Part shown: in pieces, positions 23,200 to 50,939 of the stretch
Layout of the letters: each line of letters opens with the position of its first letter
Numbering within the stretch: the first letter of the stretch is position 1
The notes under the pieces: model-generated
Databases searched by the model: none
What the model was told of the DNA's origin: nothing
The model's input: only the letters and a program-made list of their open reading frames with translations
Translations under genes and position numbers: made by a program
Source of the DNA: Eutrigla gurnardus
Lineage: Eukaryota; Chordata; Actinopteri; Perciformes; Triglidae
Assembly: GCA_963514095.1 (NCBI GenBank)
Contig: OY741272.1
Location: 25,606,639 to 25,670,638, forward strand
Direction of reading: 5' to 3'
Length of the DNA stretch: 64,000 nucleotides

Positions 23200-25197
23200 A
23201 TGATCAACAATCCACCAGATTTCCATCCACATTCAACAAAGGTTCAGTTCACATTCAATTCAGAAGCATCTACAATGACGGAGCAACCAGACATCTCACA
23301 CACCATTCGTCCACTGATCGAAGGCTTCTTTGAAAGGCTGACACATGAACAGTACACAGTGTTGAAAACTGGTAATCCAGATGTCAATACTCAACTCCTG
23401 CTGGCAGAGCTGCTGCTGGACATCGTGAGAGCGGTGTCATTGATGTTCCTGTCAGCGGTGAGGAGCATGAATGCCACAGAGACCAGGGAAGGGACTCATG
23501 CTCCGCAGGGTGGGAATGTCAGTCCGACCGAGGAAGACATCAAGGCCAACCTGTGCAACAAAGTCACACAGACTTTCAAAGATGTCATGGATGTTGGTGA
23601 GGAACTCAGTTGTGCCAGCAGTCAGAGCTTGGAAGACTTGATTGGGAAAGATGTCGCAGTCAGCGTCAAAACTGCCCTCTCCGAGAATCAAAGCTCTGAA
23701 TTCATCCTGCACAACACTCCACCTCGCCGACTCAACAAAATGGTCAGTCACGCCGCCACCATGATGAAGGCTTTCATGAAGAAAATGAAAACCGCGTTGA
23801 CACCACGATTGCATAGGCGGAGTCCCCGTCCGAAAGTCACCGAGTCGCAGGTCACACTTGTGACTGAATCTGAAGTTGATCAGTCCTCTCTGTCATCACA
23901 GGAGTCTGACAAAGCGGAATCCCTGCAGGACAGAATTGAGACCCAGATGAGGGATTTCATTCAGCCTCTCTTAGATAACTTACCAGAGTCTGACTATGAG
24001 TCCATGGAATCAGAATGTTCTCTGCAGATTTCAAGCGTTGCAGGAGAAATTGCTGAAGAACTGAAGAGTTTGGAGTCGTCAGAAGCTACAAGTCTAGCAT
24101 CAGAAGCTACAAGTCAAGCATCAAAAGCTACAAGTCGAGCATCAAAAGCTACAAGTCGAGCATCAAAAGCTGCAACTCCAGCATCAGAAGCTACAAGTCA
24201 AACATCAAGAGCTGCAAGTCCAGCATCCCAACAGATGAGGGAATTGTCCACGCAGGAAATCCAGAAGAAAATCAAGAAGTCTTCTGCAAAGCTCTTTGTC
24301 AAGGTGATGCTCGCTCGGCTGCTGGCACAACTGAGGAAGGCGTTCCTGTGCTTTACACCACGCAAACAGTCAAGCAAGTCATCAGACATAACTGAGGTCG
24401 TCAGCCAGTTTGTGGAAGAGACTGCTGAGGGAGCCCAGGCTGTAAATGTGCTCTGTGAGATGCCAAACCGCATGAACGCTCAAGCAGGTAGAACCCTGGT
24501 AATCACACAAGCAATGAGTGATTTCCTCTATCATCACTTGAGACCCAGACAGGAACCCGGCACCCTCGCAAGACCAAGGACCCAGCGAAATGCCCAACAG
24601 TACCATGAGATCCACAACAGAGTGCTGACTTTCCTGGGAGTCATGGCGTACTATTTAAGCACTCAGGTCAACACACACGTTGACAACATGGTGTTGGCTA
24701 TAATGGGCCCTGAAACAACGCCACCGCGGGCTATAATGGGCCCTGCAGAGGTCACCAAGGTCAGCATAGCTTCGCCAACTCCTGCCGAACATCAGCAGGA
24801 TGCTGCAGCGCAGCGGAGAAGGGAGTGTGCCGTGGAGTTAATCGTGCAGACGCTGGTTTCGCACATTTACCTGAAAGCAAATGTGCTCACCGCCCCAAAA
24901 CAAATCGAGGACATCATCAAGCGCCTGACCGAAAGAACGTTGCTCGAAGTCGAGGGTGTTGATTTTGATATTAATGGAAAGATTTTCAAAAATCTCAAGT
25001 CGCTTGTCCAGGATCTGGGCAGTGACAGGGCCATGTTGCTGCTTGACTTGACATCAGGTGACCCAGCACTTGAAGAACGCTTCGCCTGCCTCGTCAAACG
25101 TCACCTGACCCAGAAAAAGCGTAACGTCGTCTGCAGGTTCTTCCTGTCAGTCGGCAAAGTCTGCCGCAGGTGCTTCAGATCGGTTTCACCGGTCTAA
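23200..25197 (+). CDS. Uncharacterised single-exon protein, right palindrome copy (665 aa)
   Basis: Same unknown protein as the left copy, 665 residues, seven longer because of the in-frame insertion THAPQGG near residue 98. Hand comparison of the two frames finds 11 non-synonymous and 6 synonymous substitutions and no stop or frameshift. Architecture: disordered start, helical hydrophobic segment (QLLLAELLLDIVRAVSL), acidic-serine region (ESDYESMESECS), six or seven copies of an alanine/serine heptad, and a C-terminal helical domain (LIVQTLVSHIYLK, EDIIKRLTERTLLEVEG, DRAMLLLDL) ending in Arg/Cys-rich FRSVSPV. There is no transposase, reverse-transcriptase or protease motif, so I do not read it as a transposon gene. 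It could be a fish-specific multicopy gene. No intron or poly(A) tail supports a retrocopy origin. Confidence 0.82.
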   Translation: MINNPPDFHPHSTKVQFTFNSEASTMTEQPDISHTIRPLIEGFFERLTHEQYTVLKTGNPDVNTQLLLAELLLDIVRAVSLMFLSAVRSMNATETREGTHAPQGGNVSPTEEDIKANLCNKVTQTFKDVMDVGEELSCASSQSLEDLIGKDVAVSVKTALSENQSSEFILHNTPPRRLNKMVSHAATMMKAFMKKMKTALTPRLHRRSPRPKVTESQVTLVTESEVDQSSLSSQESDKAESLQDRIETQMRDFIQPLLDNLPESDYESMESECSLQISSVAGEIAEELKSLESSEATSLASEATSQASKATSRASKATSRASKAATPASEATSQTSRAASPASQQMRELSTQEIQKKIKKSSAKLFVKVMLARLLAQLRKAFLCFTPRKQSSKSSDITEVVSQFVEETAEGAQAVNVLCEMPNRMNAQAGRTLVITQAMSDFLYHHLRPRQEPGTLARPRTQRNAQQYHEIHNRVLTFLGVMAYYLSTQVNTHVDNMVLAIMGPETTPPRAIMGPAEVTKVSIASPTPAEHQQDAAAQRRRECAVELIVQTLVSHIYLKANVLTAPKQIEDIIKRLTERTLLEVEGVDFDINGKIFKNLKSLVQDLGSDRAMLLLDLTSGDPALEERFACLVKRHLTQKKRNVVCRFFLSVGKVCRRCFRSVSPV

Positions 25198-25222
25198 ACG
25201 CACAACAAACAAAAAGGAAAGG

Positions 25223-26312
25223 GTTTTTTCGCCGGGCGCTCCGGTTTGTCCCACATTTAGTGAATGAAAAAAAAAAACCATACAGGTAGAAGGTGAGGCT
25301 TTCTGAGCTTTATTTGACGGCTACTCTGGTAGCAGTTTTGGGTTTTCGCCGGGTGCTCCGGTTTGCCCACATTTAGTGAATGAAAAAAACCATACAGGTA
25401 GAAGGTGAGGCTTTCTGAGCTTTATTTGACGGCTACTCTGGTAGCAGTTTTGGGTTTTCGCCGGGTGCTCCGGTTTGCCCACATTTCGTGAATGAAAAAA
25501 ACCATACAGGTAGAAGGTGAGGCTTTCTGAGCTTTATTTGACGGCTACTCTGGTAGCAGTTTGGGGTTTTCGCCGGGCGCTCCGGTTTGTCCCACATTCA
25601 GAGAATTAAAAAAAACATACAGGTAGAAGGTGAGGCTTTCTGAGCTTCATTTGACGGCTACTCTGGTAGCAGTTTGGGTTTTCGCCGGGCGCTCCGGTTT
25701 GCCCACATTTAGTGAATGAAAAAAAAAAAACATACAGGTAGAAGGTGAGGCTTTCTGAGCTTTATTTGACGGCTACTCTGGTAGCAGTTTTGGGTTTTCG
25801 CCGGGTGCTCCGGTTTGCCCACATTTAGTGAATGAAAAAAAACATACAGGTAGAAGGTGAGGCTTTCTGAGCTTTATTTGACGGCTACTCTGGTAGCAGT
25901 TTTGGGTTTTCGCCGGGTGCTCCGGTTTGCCCACATTTCGTGAATGAAAAAAAACATACAGGTAGAAGGTGAGGCTTTCTGAGCTTTATTTGACGGCTAC
26001 TCTGGTAGCAGTTTGGGGTTTTCGCCGGGCGCTCCGGTTTGTCCCACATTTAGAGAATTAAAAAAAACATACAGGTAGAAGGTGAGGCTTTCTGAGCTTC
26101 ATTTGACGGCTACTCTGGTAGCAGTTTGGGTTTTCGCCGGGCGCTCCGGTTTGCCCACATTTAGTGAATGAAAAAAACCATACAGGTAGAAGGTGAGGCT
26201 TTCTGAGCTTTATTTGACGGCTACTCTGGTAGCAGTTTTGGGTTTTCGCCGGGCGCTCCGGTTTGCCCACATTTAGTGAATGAAAAAAAACATACAGGTA
26301 GAAGGTGAGGGT
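25223..26312. repeat. 111-bp tandem array, about 9.7 units, with higher-order structure (right)
   Basis: Same unit as the left array. Successive units carry TTTAGTGAATG, TTTAGTGAATG, TTTCGTGAATG and AGAGAATT; this order then repeats, followed by two more TTTAGTG units. The AGAGAATT units (near 25600 and 26050) are about 450 bp apart and both are followed by GAGCTTCATTTGACGG instead of GAGCTTTATTTGACGG. This is a four-unit higher-order repeat. The A run in each unit varies from 7 to 12. Confidence 0.93.
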
Positions 26313-26416
26313 TCATATATGTGTGTATGCATGTAAATACATACACACACATATATGTATATATATAACTCCTCAAAAAATTTTGGAAGTGTTATTTCGG
26401 TACATTATTCCTCCCC

Positions 26417-27342
26417 ATTAATCTGGACAACTGCAAATCACCTCAAGCTTAACCTGCATCACAGTATTGCCGTCGTCAACTGCGAGGAACCTGGGTGTAA
26501 TCCTCGATGACCAACTATCCTGCACCCCCAACATCACTGCTGTGGCCCGATCCTGCAGATTTGCCCTCTACAATATCCGCAGGATTCGGACCTTCCTCAC
26601 AAAGGATGCAACGCAACTCTTGGTCCAAGCACTGGTCATCTCCCGCCTTGTCTACTTCAACTCTCTCCTGGCCGGACTCCCGGCCTCTGCGATTAAACCA
26701 TTGCAGCGTATCCAGAATGCTGCAACACGCCTTATCTTCAATCTACCCAAATTCTCCCATGTGACCCCCCTCCTCCGTGACCTCCACTGGCTCCCTGTTG
26801 CAGCACGCATTAATTCAAGACGATGACACTGGCCTTCAGGGCCATCAATGGAACAGCACCCATCTACCTTCAAACACTGGTCAAACCTCATGCCCCGAAG
26901 CGAGCACTTCGCTCCTCTACTTCAGCTGGCCGGCTGGTACCACCATCGCTGAAATCAAACAAATGTCGCTCAGCAAAGTCCAGACTCTTCTCTGTTCTGG
27001 CGCCTCAGTGGTGGAACAAACTCCCGACTAATGTCAGGACAGCTGAGTCATTTGCCATTTTCCGAAAAAGGCTCAAGACTCACCTGTTCAGACTTCACCT
27101 CGACTCTACATAGCATGACCCACTAACACCCCCCCAAAAATCGTGATCGTAGCACTGTTGCTCTTGAAGTACTACTTTATTCAGATGAGGACCTAACACT
27201 TGTTCTATTTTTAGCTCTTACTTTATCAGCAATGATACGTTGTGGTTTCTTTGTTTCCTTCTTTTGACAAATGTACTTATTGTAAGTCGCTTTGGACAAA
27301 ACCATCTGCTAAATGACCTAAATGTAAATGTAAATGTAAATA
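26417..27342 (+). mobile_element. 5'-truncated L2-like LINE
   Basis: Holds the last part of a reverse-transcriptase ORF, a short 3' UTR with GTAAGTCGCTTTGGACAAAA and CATCTGCTAAATGACC, and a terminal (TAAATG)n tail at about 27318-27342, the usual end of fish L2-like elements. It separates the right arm from block B of the outer repeat and has no partner on the left, so it inserted after the inverted duplication or was lost there. Confidence 0.85.
26467..27113 (+). pseudogene. L2-like ORF2 C-terminus, frameshifted
   Basis: Frame one (26467-26826) has RNLGVILDDQLS, LYNIRRIRTFL, LLVQALVISRLVYFNSLLAGLP and HWLPVAARI, the thumb and C-terminal hallmarks of L2/CR1 reverse transcriptases. A one-base loss near 26813-26820 shifts to a second frame (26823-27113) with AINGTAPIYLQTLVKP and FRKRLKTHLFRL. 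A dead relic. Confidence 0.85.
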
Positions 27343-28240
27343 TTTTTGAACATTTGTGACGCCATCAAAGCAATCAGCCTGCAACAGGTAAGTGTCGTGC
27401 AAATCTTTGCTGCTAATGCCGTCCTTTTTTTTTTGCCAGTGGATTTTCCGACCGATGGAGTGGCAGTTGAGGGACCAGGCTGCGGCTCGTCGATGCTGGT
27501 CCCACAGGTGCACTCCCCACCCCGAACGGCCAAATATGTCATCCATTAGCTGTAAAAGAACACAACAGAATTCAGTGAGAGGTTACAGGTACAGAGAGCC
27601 ATCTTCACACATGCTGTGACAAATTCCTCTCTTCAGTGTTGCAGCTATGAGGCACAGATAGCTTAAGTGTGGGTGTCAAACTACTGAACAGGAAAAAATT
27701 AAAGTCGACACACTTTAGAAAGTCCCACCAAAATTTAAGATGTATATACACAGAGAAAGTACTTAGCGAGTAGTATAGGTAGAGGTAATTTTGGCCTCTC
27801 CTGTTGCTCGAGATGCCCTTTGCCCTTTGTAGGTGAGAAAGGGTGATGCCGTGACGTAACATACGCGACGCGTATTCTTTCTCATTGTGTCTTAAACTGA
27901 ACAATTGCACAATAAACGGTCAACGGCACATTTTAACCAGCCTACCATCTACTATCCTTTTGTGTTGTTTTATTTTGTATTTGTTTGATGATGTCAACCA
28001 TGTTTTATGTGAAATGTAATTACATTTGACTGTGTGTTCCTTTTGTTTTATGTTGTATTCATGTAATGTATGTCATGACTGTTATCTTTCTGTGTATTTC
28101 TACATTGTATTTGTCACATTGAAATATGATAGACCCCAGGAAGAATAGCGGCTGCTTTGCAAAAGCTAATGGGGATCTAAATAAAAACAAAAAAACAAAC
28201 CACTGTTAATGTAGCATTTCAGCTTGAGGAGATCAAAAAC
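27338..28240. repeat. Outer inverted-repeat module, right copy (B then A)
   Basis: 27338-27885 is the inverted copy of block B (14255-14800), and 27938-28240 that of block A plus its flank (14800-15118). Going outward the order is B then A here, whereas the left side shows a B edge, A, then B. This is what a tandemly duplicated module cut at different points would give. The A block ends GATCTAAATAAAAACAAA. Confidence 0.65.
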
Positions 28241-28606
28241 GTTTCACTTCTTCTTGCACCGCTCATTCTGATTGGACGACGCTTTTTCGCGTATATCTCG
28301 GGAACCGTAAGTCCCAGAGACTTGGAAAGTGGTCGCGTCAGACATAATTCGACCCTTCTGAACACGCCAGACTTCAAACCATGTCTCTACGACCTTCCGT
28401 TCCGGAGATACACACACTTTTCACCAAGAAAAGGGGCGTATCTACGGACTGGAAGGGGGTGGAGCCTAAAAAAAGCACACAATCGAAAGCCCATGCCCAA
28501 CTTAATAGTTAAAACTTTTGGTTTCAAGTCTCTAGCACCTTCCTATCAAGAGTTATTCACTGATTAGAGGATTAGAGGGGGGTCTAACTACCATCGCTCA
28601 CTGTAT
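28241..28606. other. Unassigned sequence just outside the inverted repeat
   Basis: Contains ATATCTCGGGAACCG and, near 28686, a related ATATTTCGGGAACGG. It may belong to an interspersed fish repeat that I cannot name. A short plus frame (28322-28567) has no recognisable motif. Confidence 0.35.
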
Positions 28607-28665
28607 AACCTAACCCTAACCCTAACAACAACCCAAAACCCAACCCTTACCCTAACCCAACCCCA
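28607..28665. repeat. Short interstitial telomere-like tract
   Basis: AACCTAACCCTAACCCTAAC is followed by degenerate units (CAACCCTTACCCTAACCC), that is, TTAGGG-type repeats on the minus strand. Three units are exact and the rest decayed. Confidence 0.7.
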
Positions 28666-28844
28666 ATTTTCACATTTCTGCTCATATTTCGGGAACGGAG
28701 GGTCGAAAAATAGGTCCAACAGGTCTGTTGCTCATTGTGATGTCTGGATATCAGATAACTGTGCTTCAATTAATGCTGCCACTAGAGGGTGTACGTCAAC
28801 ACACTTAACATTCTCTGAAAACTCCAGCTTTATTTGTGTCATTT

Positions 28845-28919
28845 CTGCATATATATATATATGTATGTATGTGTATATACATATATATATATGTATATAT
28901 ATGCATATACGCATATACA

Positions 28920-28981
<62 letters not shown>

Positions 28982-29000
28982 TATATATATATACACATAC

Positions 29001-29033
<33 letters not shown>

Positions 29034-29085
29034 TGCATATACAGTATATATATACAATGTATATGTATGTATGTATATGATAAAG
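28845..29085. repeat. Palindromic (TA)n-rich tract
   Basis: A pure (TA)n core of about 58 bp (28921-28978) is flanked on both sides by ATGTATATATGCATATAC-type stretches that are roughly mirror images, so the tract can extrude a hairpin. All frames across it are Tyr/Ile-rich artefacts. Confidence 0.85.
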
Positions 29086-30383
29086 AACTACAAACTGCAC
29101 GAATTTAGAATATCTCTCTCATCAGGGATTGTGGACTAATGTGGTCGAGAATCCCCTTTGTTAACATATTAGGTTTTGGGGGGTTTATTGACCTGAGCTG
29201 AACTATCAATACATCCCATTTTTTCGTGAGTGCACATTTGCAGGGAGTGTTTATAACTGGTCTTCCTTACATTCTAGCCGAGGGAACTCATATTGTCCCA
29301 CGTTCGTAATCACTGCTTTGTGCAGCTTTCAAATGATTAAGTGCCGCAGCTGAACTTTGCTCTGCATTATCATCGCTGACTCATACCCAAACTAGTCTAT
29401 CGATCATGAAACAATAAGACACACGGCTTAAAAGGAGCACAGGCGTGGGAAATAGTGAGCTGATGTGGTGTCACACCCTTTAAAGCAGAAGTTTATTGAA
29501 CAGAGGTTGTGCAACAGACATTTGAGGTACATGATATGAGTTATAGTGGAGGCAGGGCAACTCGAAGGGAAATCTGCACCATTGAAACTTCCAGATATCA
29601 GAGTATTTATGGTTGGACATGACAGTTGTAGCTCAGCCCATTATGTGGAAGTTACAATGGTGCGCATACACAACATTTCAGACCAAAAAAACATATCTTT
29701 CTCACATACAGAATCCATATTTACTGACATTCAGAGTGACTGTGGTTTGTATAAAGCAAGAACTGTACTTTGGCCATCATAGGAATGCTGTTTTCCCTCT
29801 CTCGCCCGCACACAACAAGTCGGACGTAGAGCTAACATGAACAGAAACGAACATGCTGGAACGGCGAACAGAATAAAACACCCCGCGAGAAGTGTTGCAA
29901 TATCGTTGTGCCGCCCTCCGATATAGTCCAAGTGGAAACTTTTGCATATTTCCTGTTTCCCATCTCAGTGAGCAAGTTGTTTCCTCCACTAAAACAGTGG
30001 GAATCATCCGCAAAAATGCTAATTTGTCGTTGCTCACCCCCCCTCCCCACCCCCATTGTACTCGTTCTCCTCCGTTCCAGGCTACCTAACTGAAGAGGTA
30101 TAGGTGATTAATTTTGTGTGTGTTTTTTTATTTATTTTGTCCAGTAATCCTGAGGTATAAAGAAATACCACCGATGCAGAATGTGACTGAAGAAGGAGAG
30201 CAAAATAGATAATAAAAAAGGGGGGAAAAGGAGACATGCTATCTAAGCAAACTGTCAAACTGTACAAAGAACATTTCCAGTCGAATACTCATTTCATGTT
30301 CTTCTATCACCATCTACTTCGTTTTTCTGAATGTATCTCTTAAGCAGTAAAATAATTATATTATAATACAAATGTTTATAAAA

Positions 30384-30391
30384 TAGCAGCA
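30384..30391 (-). promoter_or_regulatory. miR-15/16-family 8-mer site in ccnd2 3' UTR
   Basis: The plus strand reads TAGCAGCAC, so the minus-strand transcript has a perfect match to bases 1-9 of miR-15/16-family guides. Cyclin D2 is a known target of this family in mammals. Conditional on the 3' UTR reaching here. Confidence 0.45.
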
Positions 30392-31336
30392 CACTCAAGT
30401 GACACATCACGACTAGGTAATGTTATTTTTTGTATAAATGAAACAAATTCATAGCTTTTAGCAGCGCAAAAAGACAACAATAATTCAATAAAAATATTGA
30501 CACTTTTTTCTTGATGTCTTCACACCTCCTCCTCTGTCCTCTCTTCACTTTGGAATACAGTATCTCTAAATCTTAGAAAACCCCCTTTGCGGGTCTGGTC
30601 ACCCCATAAAATATATCAAACACAAATTGAAAAGATGGTCTCAATATATAACACATGCAACAATAAATTGCAGGAAAGAAAAAATCACAACCATTACGTT
30701 TGGGAGAGAGCTTACATCAGGCAAACAGAGGCAAAAATGAAGAGGTCATATCAAATATTCAAACGGGGATGTTTTTTTGGCAAATATGTCACTAAATTGC
30801 CCAGTTTTACTGAAAAAACATCTCTTAAACATTAGATCCCCACATTTTCTTCAGTCTGACAAACATACACTCAGCAAAGTCACATACCGTCATGAAAACA
30901 ACTCAAGCATTAAGTCAAAGACACCTTGCTGTGGCAAAGCCATGTGTCCCATTCAAATAAAATAAAATAAAATCAAAAATGAAGAAAAAAATAAAATCAT
31001 CCGCCTCTTGTTTTGTGCTGATGTCTGTTTGGCTGATGAACCCCCTTGCCAATGATTTGAAGCAGCAAAGCTCACAGGGGACAGATGTGTTCACTGACAG
31101 ACAATCGGCCTGAAGTACACAAGCCAGCACCATAGAAAACTGACCAACCACTGCAACACACATCAGTTAAGGTGGTTTCCACCAAAAGGTTCTGCTCTGT
31201 CTTAAAAAAATGCGAACCTCATTGCCCTCTGAAGAACATGTGCAAATATTGGATGTTACCACCACCCTCTCTCATAGCTCGTTGCCGCCCCTGTGTGACT
31301 ATCTGTGGCTGTGATGCAGATAAATATGAAGAAAAA

Positions 31337-31345
31337 TTCAAGTAA
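31337..31345 (-). promoter_or_regulatory. miR-26 8-mer site in ccnd2 3' UTR
   Basis: The plus strand reads TTCAAGTAA, complementary in the transcript to bases 1-9 of miR-26, a known cyclin D2 regulator in mammals. A weaker let-7 type match (TGAGGTA) lies at 30151-30157. Confidence 0.45.
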
Positions 31346-33041
31346 AAACAAATATTTCATTTCTTGACAAAGTAAAAGTAAAAAAAAAAATCAAACAGGA
31401 CCCATGGATCAACTCTGTGTGTAGGCGTTTTCCAATTCATATTGGCGTTTTTCTATTTGTTCAAATTCTCTGAACGGTCAGAACCCCCCCCCCCCCCCTC
31501 CCCCGAACCAACTCGCACTTTGTGTCAACAGGAATGTGTTTTTCTTTGTTTGTTTGTTTTGATCGGAATGTCCTCTCAACGCAAGTTGTGGAAAGCCTTT
31601 TGCAACTCGACTCTTGCTTGACAAAGGTATGTCTTGACGATTGGGAAACCAGCCCTACAAAGTAAACCAAAGAAAAGGCTAACAAGGAACTAAAAAAAAC
31701 AAAAAAAACATCCATTCACCTCCAAAATCACCACCGACACATTTCATTTTACTCATCTCCTGGGGAGCATGTTCTCAAAGTGCTTTGCCATTGAAATCAA
31801 ATAGGGGAGCATGAAAAAAAACAACCCTATTGTGGGACTCCAGATGCATTGACAGTATATTATCATCCTGTACTACACAAACAAACCCTCGCCCCCCACC
31901 CACAACCCCCCACCCGCCTCCCCCCAAAGAAAGTCCATCCTCTCTGATCTGGCAGCGTTACAGTCTTCCTCATTTCATTTCCAAACCCAGAACAATTTTT
32001 TTTGTTCACTTAAGACGTGTCATTGTAGACATCCGAGAAATGAATATCCAAAATATGCAGATATCAAAGTTTGCCTTGCAAGCATGCTCTTGCACCACGA
32101 CAACCCTCTCCTCCTCCTGCCATCCGTACTGTGCAAGCATGCGCCTTCCACAGTTGCACAAACTACCCCTCTTTCTAATTATTTGCATGCCACACACACA
32201 CACATACACACACACACACACACACTCACACACACACCTGCTAATCAATACAGAGTGTCCTCCAGACATTGCTTTGTGTGAGGTCATCACTATCCTCCGC
32301 CTGGACTCCAAAAGCAGCCTTTCAAAAACTCAGGAAAACACCATATCGTAACAACGTGGACAAAAGGAATTCTGTAATCATCAACAGGAATGGCAGTAAT
32401 GACCAAACACGTCACGTGACCTCTGAGTCCGAGGCGTAACACCTCTGGGAGAAGAATGCTCTTAGAAAGATAAGGGGGCTCTAAGTGAAAAAAAAAACAA
32501 CAAAAAAAGTCCCTTCGCCCGTATCCTCCCTCGCTGGAATCTGAATTTTCCGCTCTCACTCATGAGAGTTTACTGTCGGCCAACAATGAACCGTGATACA
32601 TTGTTAATGCATGAAGGCAGTGATATAGCATAGATGCCCTGTTATACTGATGGACAAAGTATGTGTAGCCTCCTCTCGCTCCATCGTCTCTTTGACATAG
32701 AACCGCTAAGTCTACGACTCGACTTTGCTCAAGTGCCGCACGCCCAGAATGCACACTGCTAATAAGACGCATGTAGCATTCACACACACAAACACACACT
32801 GACACACACAAGCAGCCTGACAAGAGAAGCTTATTGATCTCCTATTCAGTTCCAAAATATGTCCAACAATAATATCAATAATAATAATAATTACTAATAC
32901 TACTAATAATCATTATCATCCCATCTCTTCCAACGGAATTGGGAACCACCAACTTTTTTTTTTTCTCTTCTTCCGTCTGTCTCATGTGGACCTCGTGTCC
33001 TCGATCACACCGGCCACAAATGTAATGATAATACTCAAAAC

Positions 33042-33043
<2 letters not shown>

Positions 33044-33103
<60 letters not shown>
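33044..33103. repeat. (AG)n microsatellite
   Basis: Thirty uninterrupted AG units within the presumed ccnd2 3' UTR. Confidence 0.95.
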
Positions 33104-33107
<4 letters not shown>

Positions 33108-33570
33108 CACGTAAGCCCTACTGTGATCCCATGTAATTTTTCTGAATGGTTTCCACAACTTCTACCATAACTGCCTCGTTATCAAGCTATAGTTAAAATA
33201 TAACTTAGAGATCACACCATGATCTTTAAGTTATGCAGAATGCAAAATATGATTGGCTTCCCTTCTGTATATCCAAGGCACCACAGAGCTTCATCTTGTA
33301 TCAATATATATATATTTTTTGCTTTTAGCCTAGAACATCATAGAAAATCTATTTTCATGGGCAGGTGTTTTTGACTTTAAGAACATTAAATCTACAAAAA
33401 AAAAAAAAAAAAAACTAGCAAGCATTCTTTTTCTTTTAAAGGGCTTGTGTTTTTTTTTAAACATTTTTTTGTCCTTTTGTTCTTTTTTTCAGCTTTTAAG
33501 AAAATTGACGTTTTTTTCATGATGCTTTTTTTTTGTTGTAAAATCCTGTGCGACGACGCCCTCTGGTGGT

Positions 33571-50920
<17,350 letters not shown>

Positions 50921-50939
50921 GGTGCTGGTGCTTTCACTT

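Larger units (their letters stand above)
22720..26416. repeat. Right arm of the large palindrome
   Basis: Inverted copy of 16757-19978, beginning at TGTCTCTTTGTGGCTCG and ending at CATTATTCCTCCCC. It contains promoter, gene and tandem array in the same order as the left arm, pointing the opposite way. The extra length relative to the left comes from about four more 111-bp units. Confidence 0.93.
28829..33570 (-). other. ccnd2: Probable long 3' UTR of ccnd2
   Basis: Downstream of the cyclin D2 stop codon, no other gene is seen for over 4 kb. Vertebrate cyclin D2 mRNAs are known for 3' UTRs of several kb. Candidate minus-strand AATAAA hexamers lie at the complements of about 30130-30136, 29492-29497 and 28829-28834; I cannot tell which is used. 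The region includes CA and GA microsatellites (32190-32238, 33044-33103) and A/T homopolymers. Confidence 0.45.

Noticed and set aside
25198..25260. A histone-type 3' stem-loop after the single-exon gene
   Set aside because: No stem-loop of the required form and no purine-rich downstream element are visible after the stop codon.
28607..28665. A chromosome end
   Set aside because: Only about three exact telomere units are present and unique sequence continues on both sides, so it is interstitial.
28732..29139. Several 70-120 codon frames rich in Tyr and Ile on both strands
   Set aside because: They are translations of the (TA)n and ATGTATATA tract, with no start context or conserved motif.
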